Shown: positions 57,202-64,000 of the stretch, in pieces
Position numbering within the stretch: the stretch's first letter is position 1
Layout: the number at the start of each line of letters is the position of its first letter
Assembly: GCA_015657635.1 (NCBI GenBank)
Contig: JACDQM010000188.1
Span: 1 to 64,000 of the forward strand
Direction of reading: 5' to 3'
Source of the DNA: Roseateles sp.
GTDB lineage: Bacteria > Pseudomonadota > Gammaproteobacteria > Burkholderiales > Burkholderiaceae_C
DNA: 64,000 nt
Made by a program: the position numbers and the translations under genes
The notes under the pieces: model-generated
The model's database searches: none
Told to the model about the DNA's origin: nothing
What the model saw: the letters and a program-made list of their open reading frames with translations, nothing else

Positions 57202-57297
57202 GTGCGGATTATCCCGGTCGGCCCGAAGCGCTGACGGTGGCGCTTTGGTGAGCCACCGCACAAACCCGCTGCAATGCCGCCGGTTGCTTCCGCAACA

Positions 57298-59124
57298 ATG
57301 ACGATGTCCACCACCAAGAACACAACGAGCATGCGCGGGCAAGACACGCCGGGGGAGGCCTGGCCGGAACTGACGAGAAGCACCAAGACCATTGTCGTGG
57401 TCGATCTGGTCGAGTCCGTGCGCCTGATGCAGCTCGACGAGGCCGGCGTGATTGATCGCTGGCGGCGCTTCGTCCACGAGGTGCGCAGCCAGGTGCTGCC
57501 CTCCCTCGACGGGCGCATGGTGAAGAGCTTGGGGGACGGCATGCTGCTGGAGTTCGACTCGGTGCCCGGTGGCACCGCGGCCGCGCTGGAGATCCAGCGC
57601 CGCCTGCTGGCCGGCCAGCCACGCGGGCCGCGCGACGTGCCGCTGCAGCTGCGCATCGGCATGCACCACTGCGAGGTGGTGCACGACGAGCTTGATGTCT
57701 ACGGAAGCGGCGTCAATCTGGCCGCGCGCCTGACGACGCTGGCGCAGCCCGGCGATATCGTGGTGTCGCCCGAGGTGCGCGAGCAGCTGCTCGATGGCAT
57801 CGACGCCGGCATCGAGGATCTGGGCGAGTGCTGGCTCAAGAGCCTGAGCGAACCGATCCGCGCCTGGCGGCTGCGGCCGGCGACCCAGCCGGCCGGATCG
57901 GGCAGCAGCCTGTCGCTGGACCGCACCGAACTGCGTGCCAGCGTGGCCGTGCTGCCGCTGCGCACCCTCGCCGGCGAGCAGCCGCAGCTGATGCTGGGCG
58001 AGTTCGTCGCCGAAGAGCTGACCACCTGCCTGAGCCGCGTGCCCTATCTGGCGGTGATTTCCAGCCTGTCGACCGCCACGCTGCGCCAGCGCGTGATGCC
58101 GGTGGCCGACATCGCCCGCAGCCTGGGCACACGCTATCTGGTGCAGGGCAGCTGCGCGCTGCTGGACGCGCAGTTGCGCATCCATGTGCAACTGGTCGAT
58201 GGCCACAGCCAGGCCATCGTCTGGGCCGGCAGTGCGAACGGCAGCATGGCCGAGCTGCTGCAAGGCCAGAGTGCCGCCATCGCCGAGTTGTCCAGCCAGC
58301 TGGCGCAAGCCCTGGTCGGCGCCGAAGCCGTGCTGGCCGATACCCGGCCGCTGCCTGCGCTGGAGAGCTACACCCTGCTGTTCGGCGCGATCGCCAAGCT
58401 GCACCGGCTCTCGCCCGACGCCTTTGCCGACGCGCGCCGCATGCTGGAGCACCTGGCGGAGCGGCATCCGCGCTCGCCCATCCCCAAGGCCTGGCTGGGC
58501 AAGTGGCATGTGATGCGCATCGGCCAGGGCTGGTCGCCCGACCCGGCCGACGACGGCCGCCAAGCCGCCTGGCAGACCGGCAACGCGCTGGACCTGCATC
58601 CCGACCATCCGCTGAGCCTGACGCTGGACGGCTTCGTGGCCGGCTATGTGCGCAAGGATTTCGCCACCGCCGAGCAGCGCTACGACATGGCGCTGCAGTC
58701 CAACCCGAACGAGAGCCTGGCCTGGCTGTTCAAGTCGGCGATGCTGGGCTACCGCGAAAGCACCGCCGAAGCCATCAGCTGCGCCGACAAGGCGATGAGC
58801 CTGTCGCCGCTGGACCCGATGCGCTACTACTACGAGCATTTCGCGGCACTGGCGCGGCTGCTGGCCGGCAACTACGGCGAGGCGATCCGGCTGGGCCAGA
58901 AGTCCTTGCAGGGCAACCGCACGCACGCCTCGACGCTGCGCGTGCTGGTGATGGCCCAAGCGCTGGACGGCCAGATCGATGCCGCGCGCGCCTGTGCAGC
59001 CCAGCTGCGCGCCATCGAGCCGCAGCTGACGGTCAGCAGCTTCCGGGCGCGCTATCCCGGCCAGCAGCAAGGCCAGGTCGACAAGCTCAGCTACGCGCTG
59101 GCCCTGGCCGGCATTCCACCCTGA
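57298..59124 (+). CDS. Class III adenylate/guanylate cyclase domain protein with TolB-like and TPR regions
   Basis: About 608 residues. The N-terminal cyclase domain (~25-200) has the metal Asp in KTIVVVDLVESVRLMQ and MVKSLGDGMLLEF, then YGSGVNLAARLTTLAQPGD; the usual Gly-Asp-Gly before VN is Gly-Ser-Gly here. A TolB/FlgO-like region follows (~210-330: SVAVLPLRTLAGEQPQ, then LGTRYLVQGSCA), and then TPR repeats. No membrane helix is visible, so it is cytoplasmic. It probably makes cAMP, but the altered GSG leaves activity unproved. Start ATG 57298; an in-frame ATG at 57274 is upstream. First gene of a likely four-gene operon. Confidence 0.85.
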   Translation: MTMSTTKNTTSMRGQDTPGEAWPELTRSTKTIVVVDLVESVRLMQLDEAGVIDRWRRFVHEVRSQVLPSLDGRMVKSLGDGMLLEFDSVPGGTAAALEIQRRLLAGQPRGPRDVPLQLRIGMHHCEVVHDELDVYGSGVNLAARLTTLAQPGDIVVSPEVREQLLDGIDAGIEDLGECWLKSLSEPIRAWRLRPATQPAGSGSSLSLDRTELRASVAVLPLRTLAGEQPQLMLGEFVAEELTTCLSRVPYLAVISSLSTATLRQRVMPVADIARSLGTRYLVQGSCALLDAQLRIHVQLVDGHSQAIVWAGSANGSMAELLQGQSAAIAELSSQLAQALVGAEAVLADTRPLPALESYTLLFGAIAKLHRLSPDAFADARRMLEHLAERHPRSPIPKAWLGKWHVMRIGQGWSPDPADDGRQAAWQTGNALDLHPDHPLSLTLDGFVAGYVRKDFATAEQRYDMALQSNPNESLAWLFKSAMLGYRESTAEAISCADKAMSLSPLDPMRYYYEHFAALARLLAGNYGEAIRLGQKSLQGNRTHASTLRVLVMAQALDGQIDAARACAAQLRAIEPQLTVSSFRARYPGQQQGQVDKLSYALALAGIPP

Positions 59125-59174
59125 CAGCTGCCTTGGCAGCGGTTCGACAACAGCAGACGCAAGATGGAGGAAAA

Positions 59175-60371
59175 ATGAGCGGACAGACTGGAACCACGGG
59201 CACGACCGGCACCACAGGAACGACAGGCACCACCGGTACAACTGGAACGACCGGGACAACGGGGACCACAGGCACTACAGGCACGACCGGAACAACCGGC
59301 ACGACAGGGACGACGGGCACCGTCGCCGGGCCGGGGCATTTCAACGGCTATTCGGGCTATGCGGGCACCGTGATGAACCCGACGCTGGCGCTGGCCATCG
59401 AGGCCATGCGCAAGGAGCTGATCCACGCCATCAAGCCGCTGCAGATCGGGCCCTACAGTCCAGGCCGGCGCCGCCTGTCCGAGCTCGATGACCCGGACAA
59501 CCTGGCGCGCTGGCAGCCGGCAGTGCGCCTGTCGACGCTGGGCTGGGAACTGGGCTCGGGCCTGAGCGTGCACACCACGCCGGCCAGCTCGGTGGAGCTA
59601 CATGCCGGCGGGCAGCTGATGGTCAGCCTCGTGCGTCCCACGCTGGACGAGCTGCGCAAGCAGGCGCTGCGCACGCTGGACTTCCGCGAGAAGGCGGTCG
59701 GCTCCGAGGTGCTGACGTCCGGCCTCAACGAAGGCCTGACCCAGCTGACGCCGGCCATTGCCTTCTGGAGCGCGCTGCTGCCGCTGCATCCTGACCGCAC
59801 CGGCCGCACGCTGGAGCTGATCGAGCTGACGCTGCAGCTGGCCTCGGCCGCCGTGCTGCGCATCAAGCATGCGCTGGCAGTGCCGCGCCCCTATGAGATG
59901 AATATGGCGATCCAGCCGCTGATCCTGACGCCGGCCCATGGCGCCTTTCCCAGCGGCCATGCGACCGAATCCTCGGCGGTGTCGACCCTGCTGGCCTACC
60001 TGGTCTCGGACAGCGGCCACACGCCCTCGTCCGACTATGCCGACGCGCTGCGCGTGCTGGCCCAGCGCATCGCCCGCAACCGCGTCGTGCTGGGGGTGCA
60101 CTACGAGATTGACAGCATCGTCGGCCAGTTACTGGGCGAGACGCTGGGCGCCTATGTGGCTGGCGTCTGCACCGGCGCGGTCGAGACGCCGGCCTGCGCC
60201 TTCAACGGCCAGGGCGAGATCGACGATCTGTGGATGGTGCGCACCGGCACCCCCGCCTTGCAGCAGATGGGTTGCCGCGCACTGGGCGGGCCGATCCGGC
60301 CGGCGCTGAATCGCCAGCTGGCCTGGCTGTGGCAGCGCGCCCGGGCCGAATGGGGCTACACCGGCGCCTGA
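59175..60371 (+). CDS. PAP2/vanadium haloperoxidase-fold enzyme with N-terminal Gly-Thr-Thr repeat tail
   Basis: 398 residues. After MSGQT come 14 perfect Gly-Thr-Thr triplets, then a short Gly-rich linker, then a helical PAP2 domain. The three vanadate/phosphate motifs are complete: Lys231/Arg238 in KHALAVPRPYE, Ser-Gly-His262 in FPSGHATES, and Arg303...His309...Asp313 in RVVLGVHYEID. The class covers lipid-phosphate phosphatases and vanadium-dependent haloperoxidases. The lack of membrane helices and the length point to the soluble haloperoxidase/acid phosphatase side. No signal peptide is seen. GGAGG precedes ATG 59175. 50 bases after the cyclase and 12 before the subtilase. Confidence 0.88.
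   Translation: MSGQTGTTGTTGTTGTTGTTGTTGTTGTTGTTGTTGTTGTTGTTGTTGTVAGPGHFNGYSGYAGTVMNPTLALAIEAMRKELIHAIKPLQIGPYSPGRRRLSELDDPDNLARWQPAVRLSTLGWELGSGLSVHTTPASSVELHAGGQLMVSLVRPTLDELRKQALRTLDFREKAVGSEVLTSGLNEGLTQLTPAIAFWSALLPLHPDRTGRTLELIELTLQLASAAVLRIKHALAVPRPYEMNMAIQPLILTPAHGAFPSGHATESSAVSTLLAYLVSDSGHTPSSDYADALRVLAQRIARNRVVLGVHYEIDSIVGQLLGETLGAYVAGVCTGAVETPACAFNGQGEIDDLWMVRTGTPALQQMGCRALGGPIRPALNRQLAWLWQRARAEWGYTGA
59190..59315 (+). repeat. 14 tandem Gly-Thr-Thr codon triplets
   Basis: Period 9 bases, 14 copies, encoding the enzyme's N-terminal tail. The third bases differ between nearly all copies although the protein repeat is perfect, so the amino-acid pattern, not the DNA, appears to be conserved. 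Confidence 0.97.
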
Positions 60372-60383
60372 GCAGGGGCACGC

Positions 60384-62372
60384 ATGAGCACAACAACCGC
60401 ACCCCAAAGGCCGCAGTGGCGCGATGTGCCCAGCGCTGAGCTCGACGCCGCGCCCGACCCCTGGCTGCAATGGGCCAGCCGGCGCCGTGGCGACGAGCCA
60501 CTGCAGCACCGCCTGTGCGAAGGCGAGCGCCCAGCGGCGGCGGGCCCGCAAGCGGGCTGGCAGATTCCGTCCGTCTACCCGGCCGGCTGCGCCTTCTTCA
60601 CCGCCCACCGCGCCAACCGCCAGACCCTGCCACCGCCCGTGCCCGGTGCGCGCCGCAGCGTGCTGAGCTCCGGCACGCTGGCGCTAGCCGGCGCTGCGCA
60701 GCCACCCCGCCAGACGCCGCATGCCGACGGCCTGCCAGCCAGACGTGCAGCGCCGGCCTCTGGCACCCCGGTGCTGGGCATCATCGACGCCGATATCGCC
60801 CTGCTGCACCCGCTGTTCCGCGCGGCGAACGGCCGCGCGCGCATCCGGCATTTCTGGGATCAGGGCCAAGGTCCGCTGCGTGCGCCCTGGCGCACCCCAC
60901 CCGAGCTGGGCTATGGCCGCGAGCTCGACGGCGCTGCGATCGAGGCCCTCGGTCCGCTGCCCGATGCGAGGGCGCAGGCGCGCGCCTACCGCAGCCTGGG
61001 CCTGCTGATCCCGCGCTGGGGCCATGGCACGCAGGTGCTGGCACTGGCCGGTGCCAGCGCCGATCCGCTGACGGGCCAGGCCGACGCCGCGGGCACGCTG
61101 GAGATCGTGGCGGTTCAGGTGCCCGGCCCGGCGTTTGCGCAGACGCACGGCAACTGGCTCAACAGCTGCGTGCTGGACGGGCTGCGCTACCTGCTGGCGC
61201 GCACCGCGCCTGAATCCCCGCTGATCGTCACCCTGAGCCTGGGCGCCCACAGCGGCACGCACGACGGCCAGGGCCTGCTGGAACGCGCCATCGATGCGCT
61301 GATCGACGAACAGCGGGGACGGTTGACCGTGGTGATTGCCGCCGGCAACAGCCAGCTGGCGCGCGCCCATGCCGACTTCGTGCTGCCGCCGGCCCAAGGC
61401 GGCGCGGCTAGCGAGCAATCGCTGTGGATCAGCATGCCCTACGACGATCCGAGCCCGAACTTTGCCGAGTTCTGGATCGATGGCCTGGACGCTGCGGACA
61501 ACAGCGCGCTGGAAATCGAAGTCGGCCCCGAGGGCGGCCCGACGACCCGGCTGCGCTCGGCTGACGCCCCGGCTGCGCGTCTGCTGCAAACGCAGGCGGG
61601 CGCCACGCCGCAGGCCCAGCTGCAACTTGGCGCAGCCGACAGACCCACAGGCGCCAGCCCGCGCCTGCACGTCTGGCTGGGCATCGGCGCGCGCAAGGCG
61701 TCCCGGCCAGGAGAGGACGGCGAATGCCTGTGGGGGCGCTGGCGCATCACGCTGCGCAATCACGGCCAGCAGCCGCTGCAGATCGGCGCCTGGGTGGCGC
61801 GCGACGACCTGCCCGACCTGGGCCGCCAACCGGCGCGCCTGGCCAAGAGCTTTGCCGAGCCCACGCCAGCCAAGCTGATCGCCGAGACCGGCACGCAGTC
61901 GACGCTGGCCAGCTGCCGCCAGGCCATCGTCGTCGGCGCCTACCAGTACGAGCCGGAGCTGCAGCGCTACACGCTGTGGCCGCACAGCGCCGGCGGCGGT
62001 GCCGATGGCCGCGGGCCCGATGTCTGCGGCCCCGGTGCCTTGCGCCGCGGCACGCTGCAGGACTGGCTGGGGCCGGTGAGCTTTCTGTCGACCGAGGCGC
62101 TGGCGCCCGCCGTCGACCCCTGCGAGCCTGCGCGCGCCGGCACCTCGCTGGCCGCGCCAGTGCTGAGCCGCCGGCTGGCGCTGCTGCTGCAGGAGCGCGG
62201 CGCCGCCATGCCCCGGGCGGATCTGCTGGCCGCGCTGGCGCAACGCTGGCCCGGCGTGCCCATCCCCGGCGCGCTAACGCCCAGCCGGGCTGGGCGATAC
62301 TGGCTGCCGATGCCACAGCCCGCGCACACCAGCCCCGCCCTTGACGCGGGCCTCAGGAGCAATCCATGTTGA
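60384..62372 (+). CDS. Subtilisin-like serine protease (S8) with long insert
   Basis: 662 residues. Catalytic residues are seen as Asp135 in VLGIIDADIALL, His214 in RWGHGTQVLALAG, oxyanion Asn322 in VVIAAGNSQLA and Ser588 in RAGTSLAAPVLS, all in order. About 265 residues lie between Asn and Ser, far more than in ordinary subtilases, rich in Ala, Pro and charged residues (~335-560). No clear signal peptide is seen, so it may stay in the cytoplasm or leave by another route. The product ends over the start of the next gene by 7 bases. Its partner enzyme is immediately upstream. Confidence 0.88.
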   Translation: MSTTTAPQRPQWRDVPSAELDAAPDPWLQWASRRRGDEPLQHRLCEGERPAAAGPQAGWQIPSVYPAGCAFFTAHRANRQTLPPPVPGARRSVLSSGTLALAGAAQPPRQTPHADGLPARRAAPASGTPVLGIIDADIALLHPLFRAANGRARIRHFWDQGQGPLRAPWRTPPELGYGRELDGAAIEALGPLPDARAQARAYRSLGLLIPRWGHGTQVLALAGASADPLTGQADAAGTLEIVAVQVPGPAFAQTHGNWLNSCVLDGLRYLLARTAPESPLIVTLSLGAHSGTHDGQGLLERAIDALIDEQRGRLTVVIAAGNSQLARAHADFVLPPAQGGAASEQSLWISMPYDDPSPNFAEFWIDGLDAADNSALEIEVGPEGGPTTRLRSADAPAARLLQTQAGATPQAQLQLGAADRPTGASPRLHVWLGIGARKASRPGEDGECLWGRWRITLRNHGQQPLQIGAWVARDDLPDLGRQPARLAKSFAEPTPAKLIAETGTQSTLASCRQAIVVGAYQYEPELQRYTLWPHSAGGGADGRGPDVCGPGALRRGTLQDWLGPVSFLSTEALAPAVDPCEPARAGTSLAAPVLSRRLALLLQERGAAMPRADLLAALAQRWPGVPIPGALTPSRAGRYWLPMPQPAHTSPALDAGLRSNPC

Positions 62373-62782
62373 AGACACCAAGCCACCAGCACCGCGCACA
62401 GCTGCTGCAATTGCTGCTGGGCGCCGCCGCATTGACCGCACTACCCGTGCACAGCACACCTGCACAGACTGCCGAGCCGATGCACGAAAGGATCTGCAGC
62501 AACTTCCTGCCCGGCGGCGATGGCTGCCTGGGGCCGGGTTTCAACACGCAAGATGTCATGGCCGAAGCCAGGCCCCTGAGCTGGCTCGTGCTGGCGCCCC
62601 GCGAGGCGCGCAAGCGGCTTCAAGCCCTGCTGGACTCGGCGCCCTCGGCCTGCCTGCTCAACGAAGCCGCGCTGCGTGAGGCCCTGGCTGACCCCGAGAA
62701 CACGCGCCTGCCGGTGCCGCAGATTGCGGCTGCGCCGGCCTGCGCCGCGGCACGCCAGAGCTTGTCCAGCCCGGCGCGCTGA
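62366..62782 (+). CDS. Small secreted Cys-containing protein, unknown
   Basis: 138 residues: a hydrophobic start LLQLLLGAAALTALPV (signal peptide), then a small mature domain with Cys in ICSNFLPGGDGC, ACLLNEAAL and PACAAA, four Cys that could form two disulfides. No family is recognised. Its ATG lies inside the last codons of the subtilase, so the two are co-translated. A substrate, inhibitor or propeptide-like partner of the protease is a reasonable guess. Confidence 0.75.
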   Translation: MLKTPSHQHRAQLLQLLLGAAALTALPVHSTPAQTAEPMHERICSNFLPGGDGCLGPGFNTQDVMAEARPLSWLVLAPREARKRLQALLDSAPSACLLNEAALREALADPENTRLPVPQIAAAPACAAARQSLSSPAR

Positions 62783-62813
62783 AGCAAGGCCGCGTCGGCA
62801 GCCGGGCTGACGC

Positions 62814-64000
62814 TCAGTCTTCCAGCTGCGACAGGTCGCGCACCGCGCCCTTGTCGGCCGACATCACCAGCTTGGCATAGGCCTTCAGCGCGGCCGAGAC
62901 CTTGCGCGGGCGCGGCAGCGCCGGCTTCCAGCCCTTGGCATCCTGCTCGGCGCGGCGACGCGCCAACTCTTCGTCGGACACCAGCACATCGATGCTGCGG
63001 TTCGGGATGTCGATGCGGACGCGGTCGCCGTTCTTCACCAGGCCAATTGCGCCGCCAGCTGCCGCCTCGGGCGAGCAATGGCCGATCGACAGGCCCGAGG
63101 TGCCGCCCGAGAAGCGGCCGTCGGTCAGCAACGCGCAGGCCTTGCCCAGGCCCTTGCTCTTGATGTAGCTGGTCGGGTAGAGCATCTCCTGCATGCCGGG
63201 GCCGCCCTTGGGGCCTTCGTAGCGCACGACCACCACATCGCCGGCCTTGACCTTGTCGTCCAGGATGTTGGCCACCGCCTCGTCCTGGCTCTCGACCACA
63301 TGGGCCGGGCCTTCGAACACCAGCAGCGCATCATCCACGCCGGCGGTCTTCACCACGCAGCCGTCCAGGGCGATATTGCCGTACAGCACGGCCAGGCCGC
63401 CCTCCTGCGAAAACGCGTGCGCGCTTGAACGGATGCACCCTTCGGCGCGATCGGTGTCCAGGCTGGGCCAGCGGCTGTTCTGGCTGAAGGCCACCTGGGT
63501 CGGAATGCCGCCCGGGCCGGCTTTGTAGAAGGTCTGGACCGCTTCGCTGGGTGCGCGGGCGATATCCCACTGGTCCAGCGCGTCCTTCATGGTCTTGCTG
63601 TGCACGGTGGGGACATCGGTGTGCAGCTTGCCAGCGCGGTCCAGCTCACCCAGGATGGCCATGATGCCGCCGGCGCGGTGCACGTCCTCGATGTGGTACT
63701 TGTCAGTATTGGGCGCCACCTTGCACAGCTGCGGCACCACGCGCGAGACCCGGTCGATGTCCTTCATCGTGAAGTCGATCTCGGCCTCTTGCGCGATTGC
63801 CAGCAGGTGCAGGATGGTGTTGGTGGAACCGCCCATCGCGATGTCCAGCGTGATCGCGTTCTCGAAGGCCTTCAGCCCCATCGAGCGCGGCAGCACGGTC
63901 TCGTCGTCCTGCTCGTAGTAGCGCTTGCACAGCTCGACGGCCAGGTGGCCAGCGCGCTTGAACAGCTGCTCGCGGTCGCCATGGGTGGCCAGCACCGTGC
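62814..64000 (-). CDS. ilvD: Dihydroxy-acid dehydratase (IlvD), C-terminal part, runs off the right edge
   Basis: About 395 residues of the C-terminal two-thirds are present; the frame stays open to 64000 ([20 protein letters not shown]), so the true start is outside. Landmarks: [26 protein letters not shown], and [23 protein letters not shown]. It catalyses the third step of valine and isoleucine synthesis with an Fe-S cluster. The downstream neighbour is the convergent small secreted gene. Confidence 0.97.
   Translation of the reverse strand, partial: TVLATHGDREQLFKRAGHLAVELCKRYYEQDDETVLPRSMGLKAFENAITLDIAMGGSTNTILHLLAIAQEAEIDFTMKDIDRVSRVVPQLCKVAPNTDKYHIEDVHRAGGIMAILGELDRAGKLHTDVPTVHSKTMKDALDQWDIARAPSEAVQTFYKAGPGGIPTQVAFSQNSRWPSLDTDRAEGCIRSSAHAFSQEGGLAVLYGNIALDGCVVKTAGVDDALLVFEGPAHVVESQDEAVANILDDKVKAGDVVVVRYEGPKGGPGMQEMLYPTSYIKSKGLGKACALLTDGRFSGGTSGLSIGHCSPEAAAGGAIGLVKNGDRVRIDIPNRSIDVLVSDEELARRRAEQDAKGWKPALPRPRKVSAALKAYAKLVMSADKGAVRDLSQLED

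Noticed and set aside
57828-59174. Continuous open frame from 57828 that would fuse ~449 residues to the N-terminus of the PAP2-fold protein
   Set aside because: This stretch is an alternative frame of the cyclase gene (Ala/Arg/Gly-rich, no family motif). The ATG at 59175 has a good ribosome-binding site and begins the repeat tail.
57202-59259. Very long minus-strand open frame running over the cyclase gene into the metallo-beta-lactamase gene
   Set aside because: It is the GC-rich antisense shadow of the cyclase. Recognisable sequence begins only at ATG 57201.
59190-59315. 9-bp tandem repeats as a CRISPR or regulatory satellite
   Set aside because: There are no spacers, the unit is in frame with a perfect protein repeat, and the DNA copies are not identical.

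Overview
The window is chromosomal DNA of a high-GC betaproteobacterium. The likely placement is Burkholderiales, in the Roseateles/Rubrivivax/Sphaerotilaceae neighbourhood. This is inferred from gene content: an MHFG-type PEP-CTERM protein, a Bug/TctC solute-binding protein, an H1-like/SWIB protein, an ESPR-type two-partner secretion exoprotein start, and many GGDEF and chemotaxis sensors. No rRNA, tRNA, CRISPR array, complete insertion sequence or prophage was seen.

Layout. 1-2 kb: minus-strand two-partner secretion locus (tpsB, then the first codons of tpsA), divergent from a receiver-AraC regulator and a DISM-type histidine kinase. 5.3-10.2 kb: uvrA, a PEP-CTERM protein, a single-domain receiver and a histone-like SWIB protein. 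10.4-16.8 kb: minus-strand iron-uptake block tonB-exbB-exbD-TonB-dependent receptor-piuC-FMN oxidase, with a possible Fur-type palindrome ahead of tonB. 17-18.2 kb: terC under a yybP-ykoY (Mn2+) riboswitch with a readable expression platform. 18.3-22 kb: small membrane protein, BepA-like protease, moaC, a 54-bp tandem repeat and a Bug protein. 22-29.5 kb: two overlapping TPR-GGDEF sensors, a chemoreceptor, a secreted Cache protein and small genes. 29.6-41.3 kb: peptide ABC transporter (two permeases and one double ATPase) divergent from four tandem paralogous solute-binding proteins, with a 163-bp palindromic element between the two arms. 41.4-50.2 kb: DUF1203, small membrane proteins, marC ending inside a 79-bp palindromic element, a Dcu carrier with an N-formylglutamate-amidohydrolase-like enzyme, an MscS channel, a persulfide dioxygenase-rhodanese fusion and a periplasmic binding protein. 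50.4-57.2 kb: acetoacetyl-CoA synthetase, trxC beside a thioredoxin lacking its nucleophilic Cys, flavin reductase, M48 protease, two regulators and a metallo-beta-lactamase-fold hydrolase. 57.3-62.8 kb: a four-gene plus-strand cluster (class III cyclase/TPR, PAP2/haloperoxidase with a Gly-Thr-Thr tail, subtilase, small secreted Cys protein), the best candidate for an undescribed system. The end holds the 3' part of ilvD.

Quality warning. Three genes carry four frameshifts (tpsB twice, the PEP-CTERM gene, the double ABC ATPase). Each is repaired by adding one G/C next to a G or C. This pattern suggests base-calling deletions more than real pseudogenes, so these genes should be treated as probably intact until re-read.
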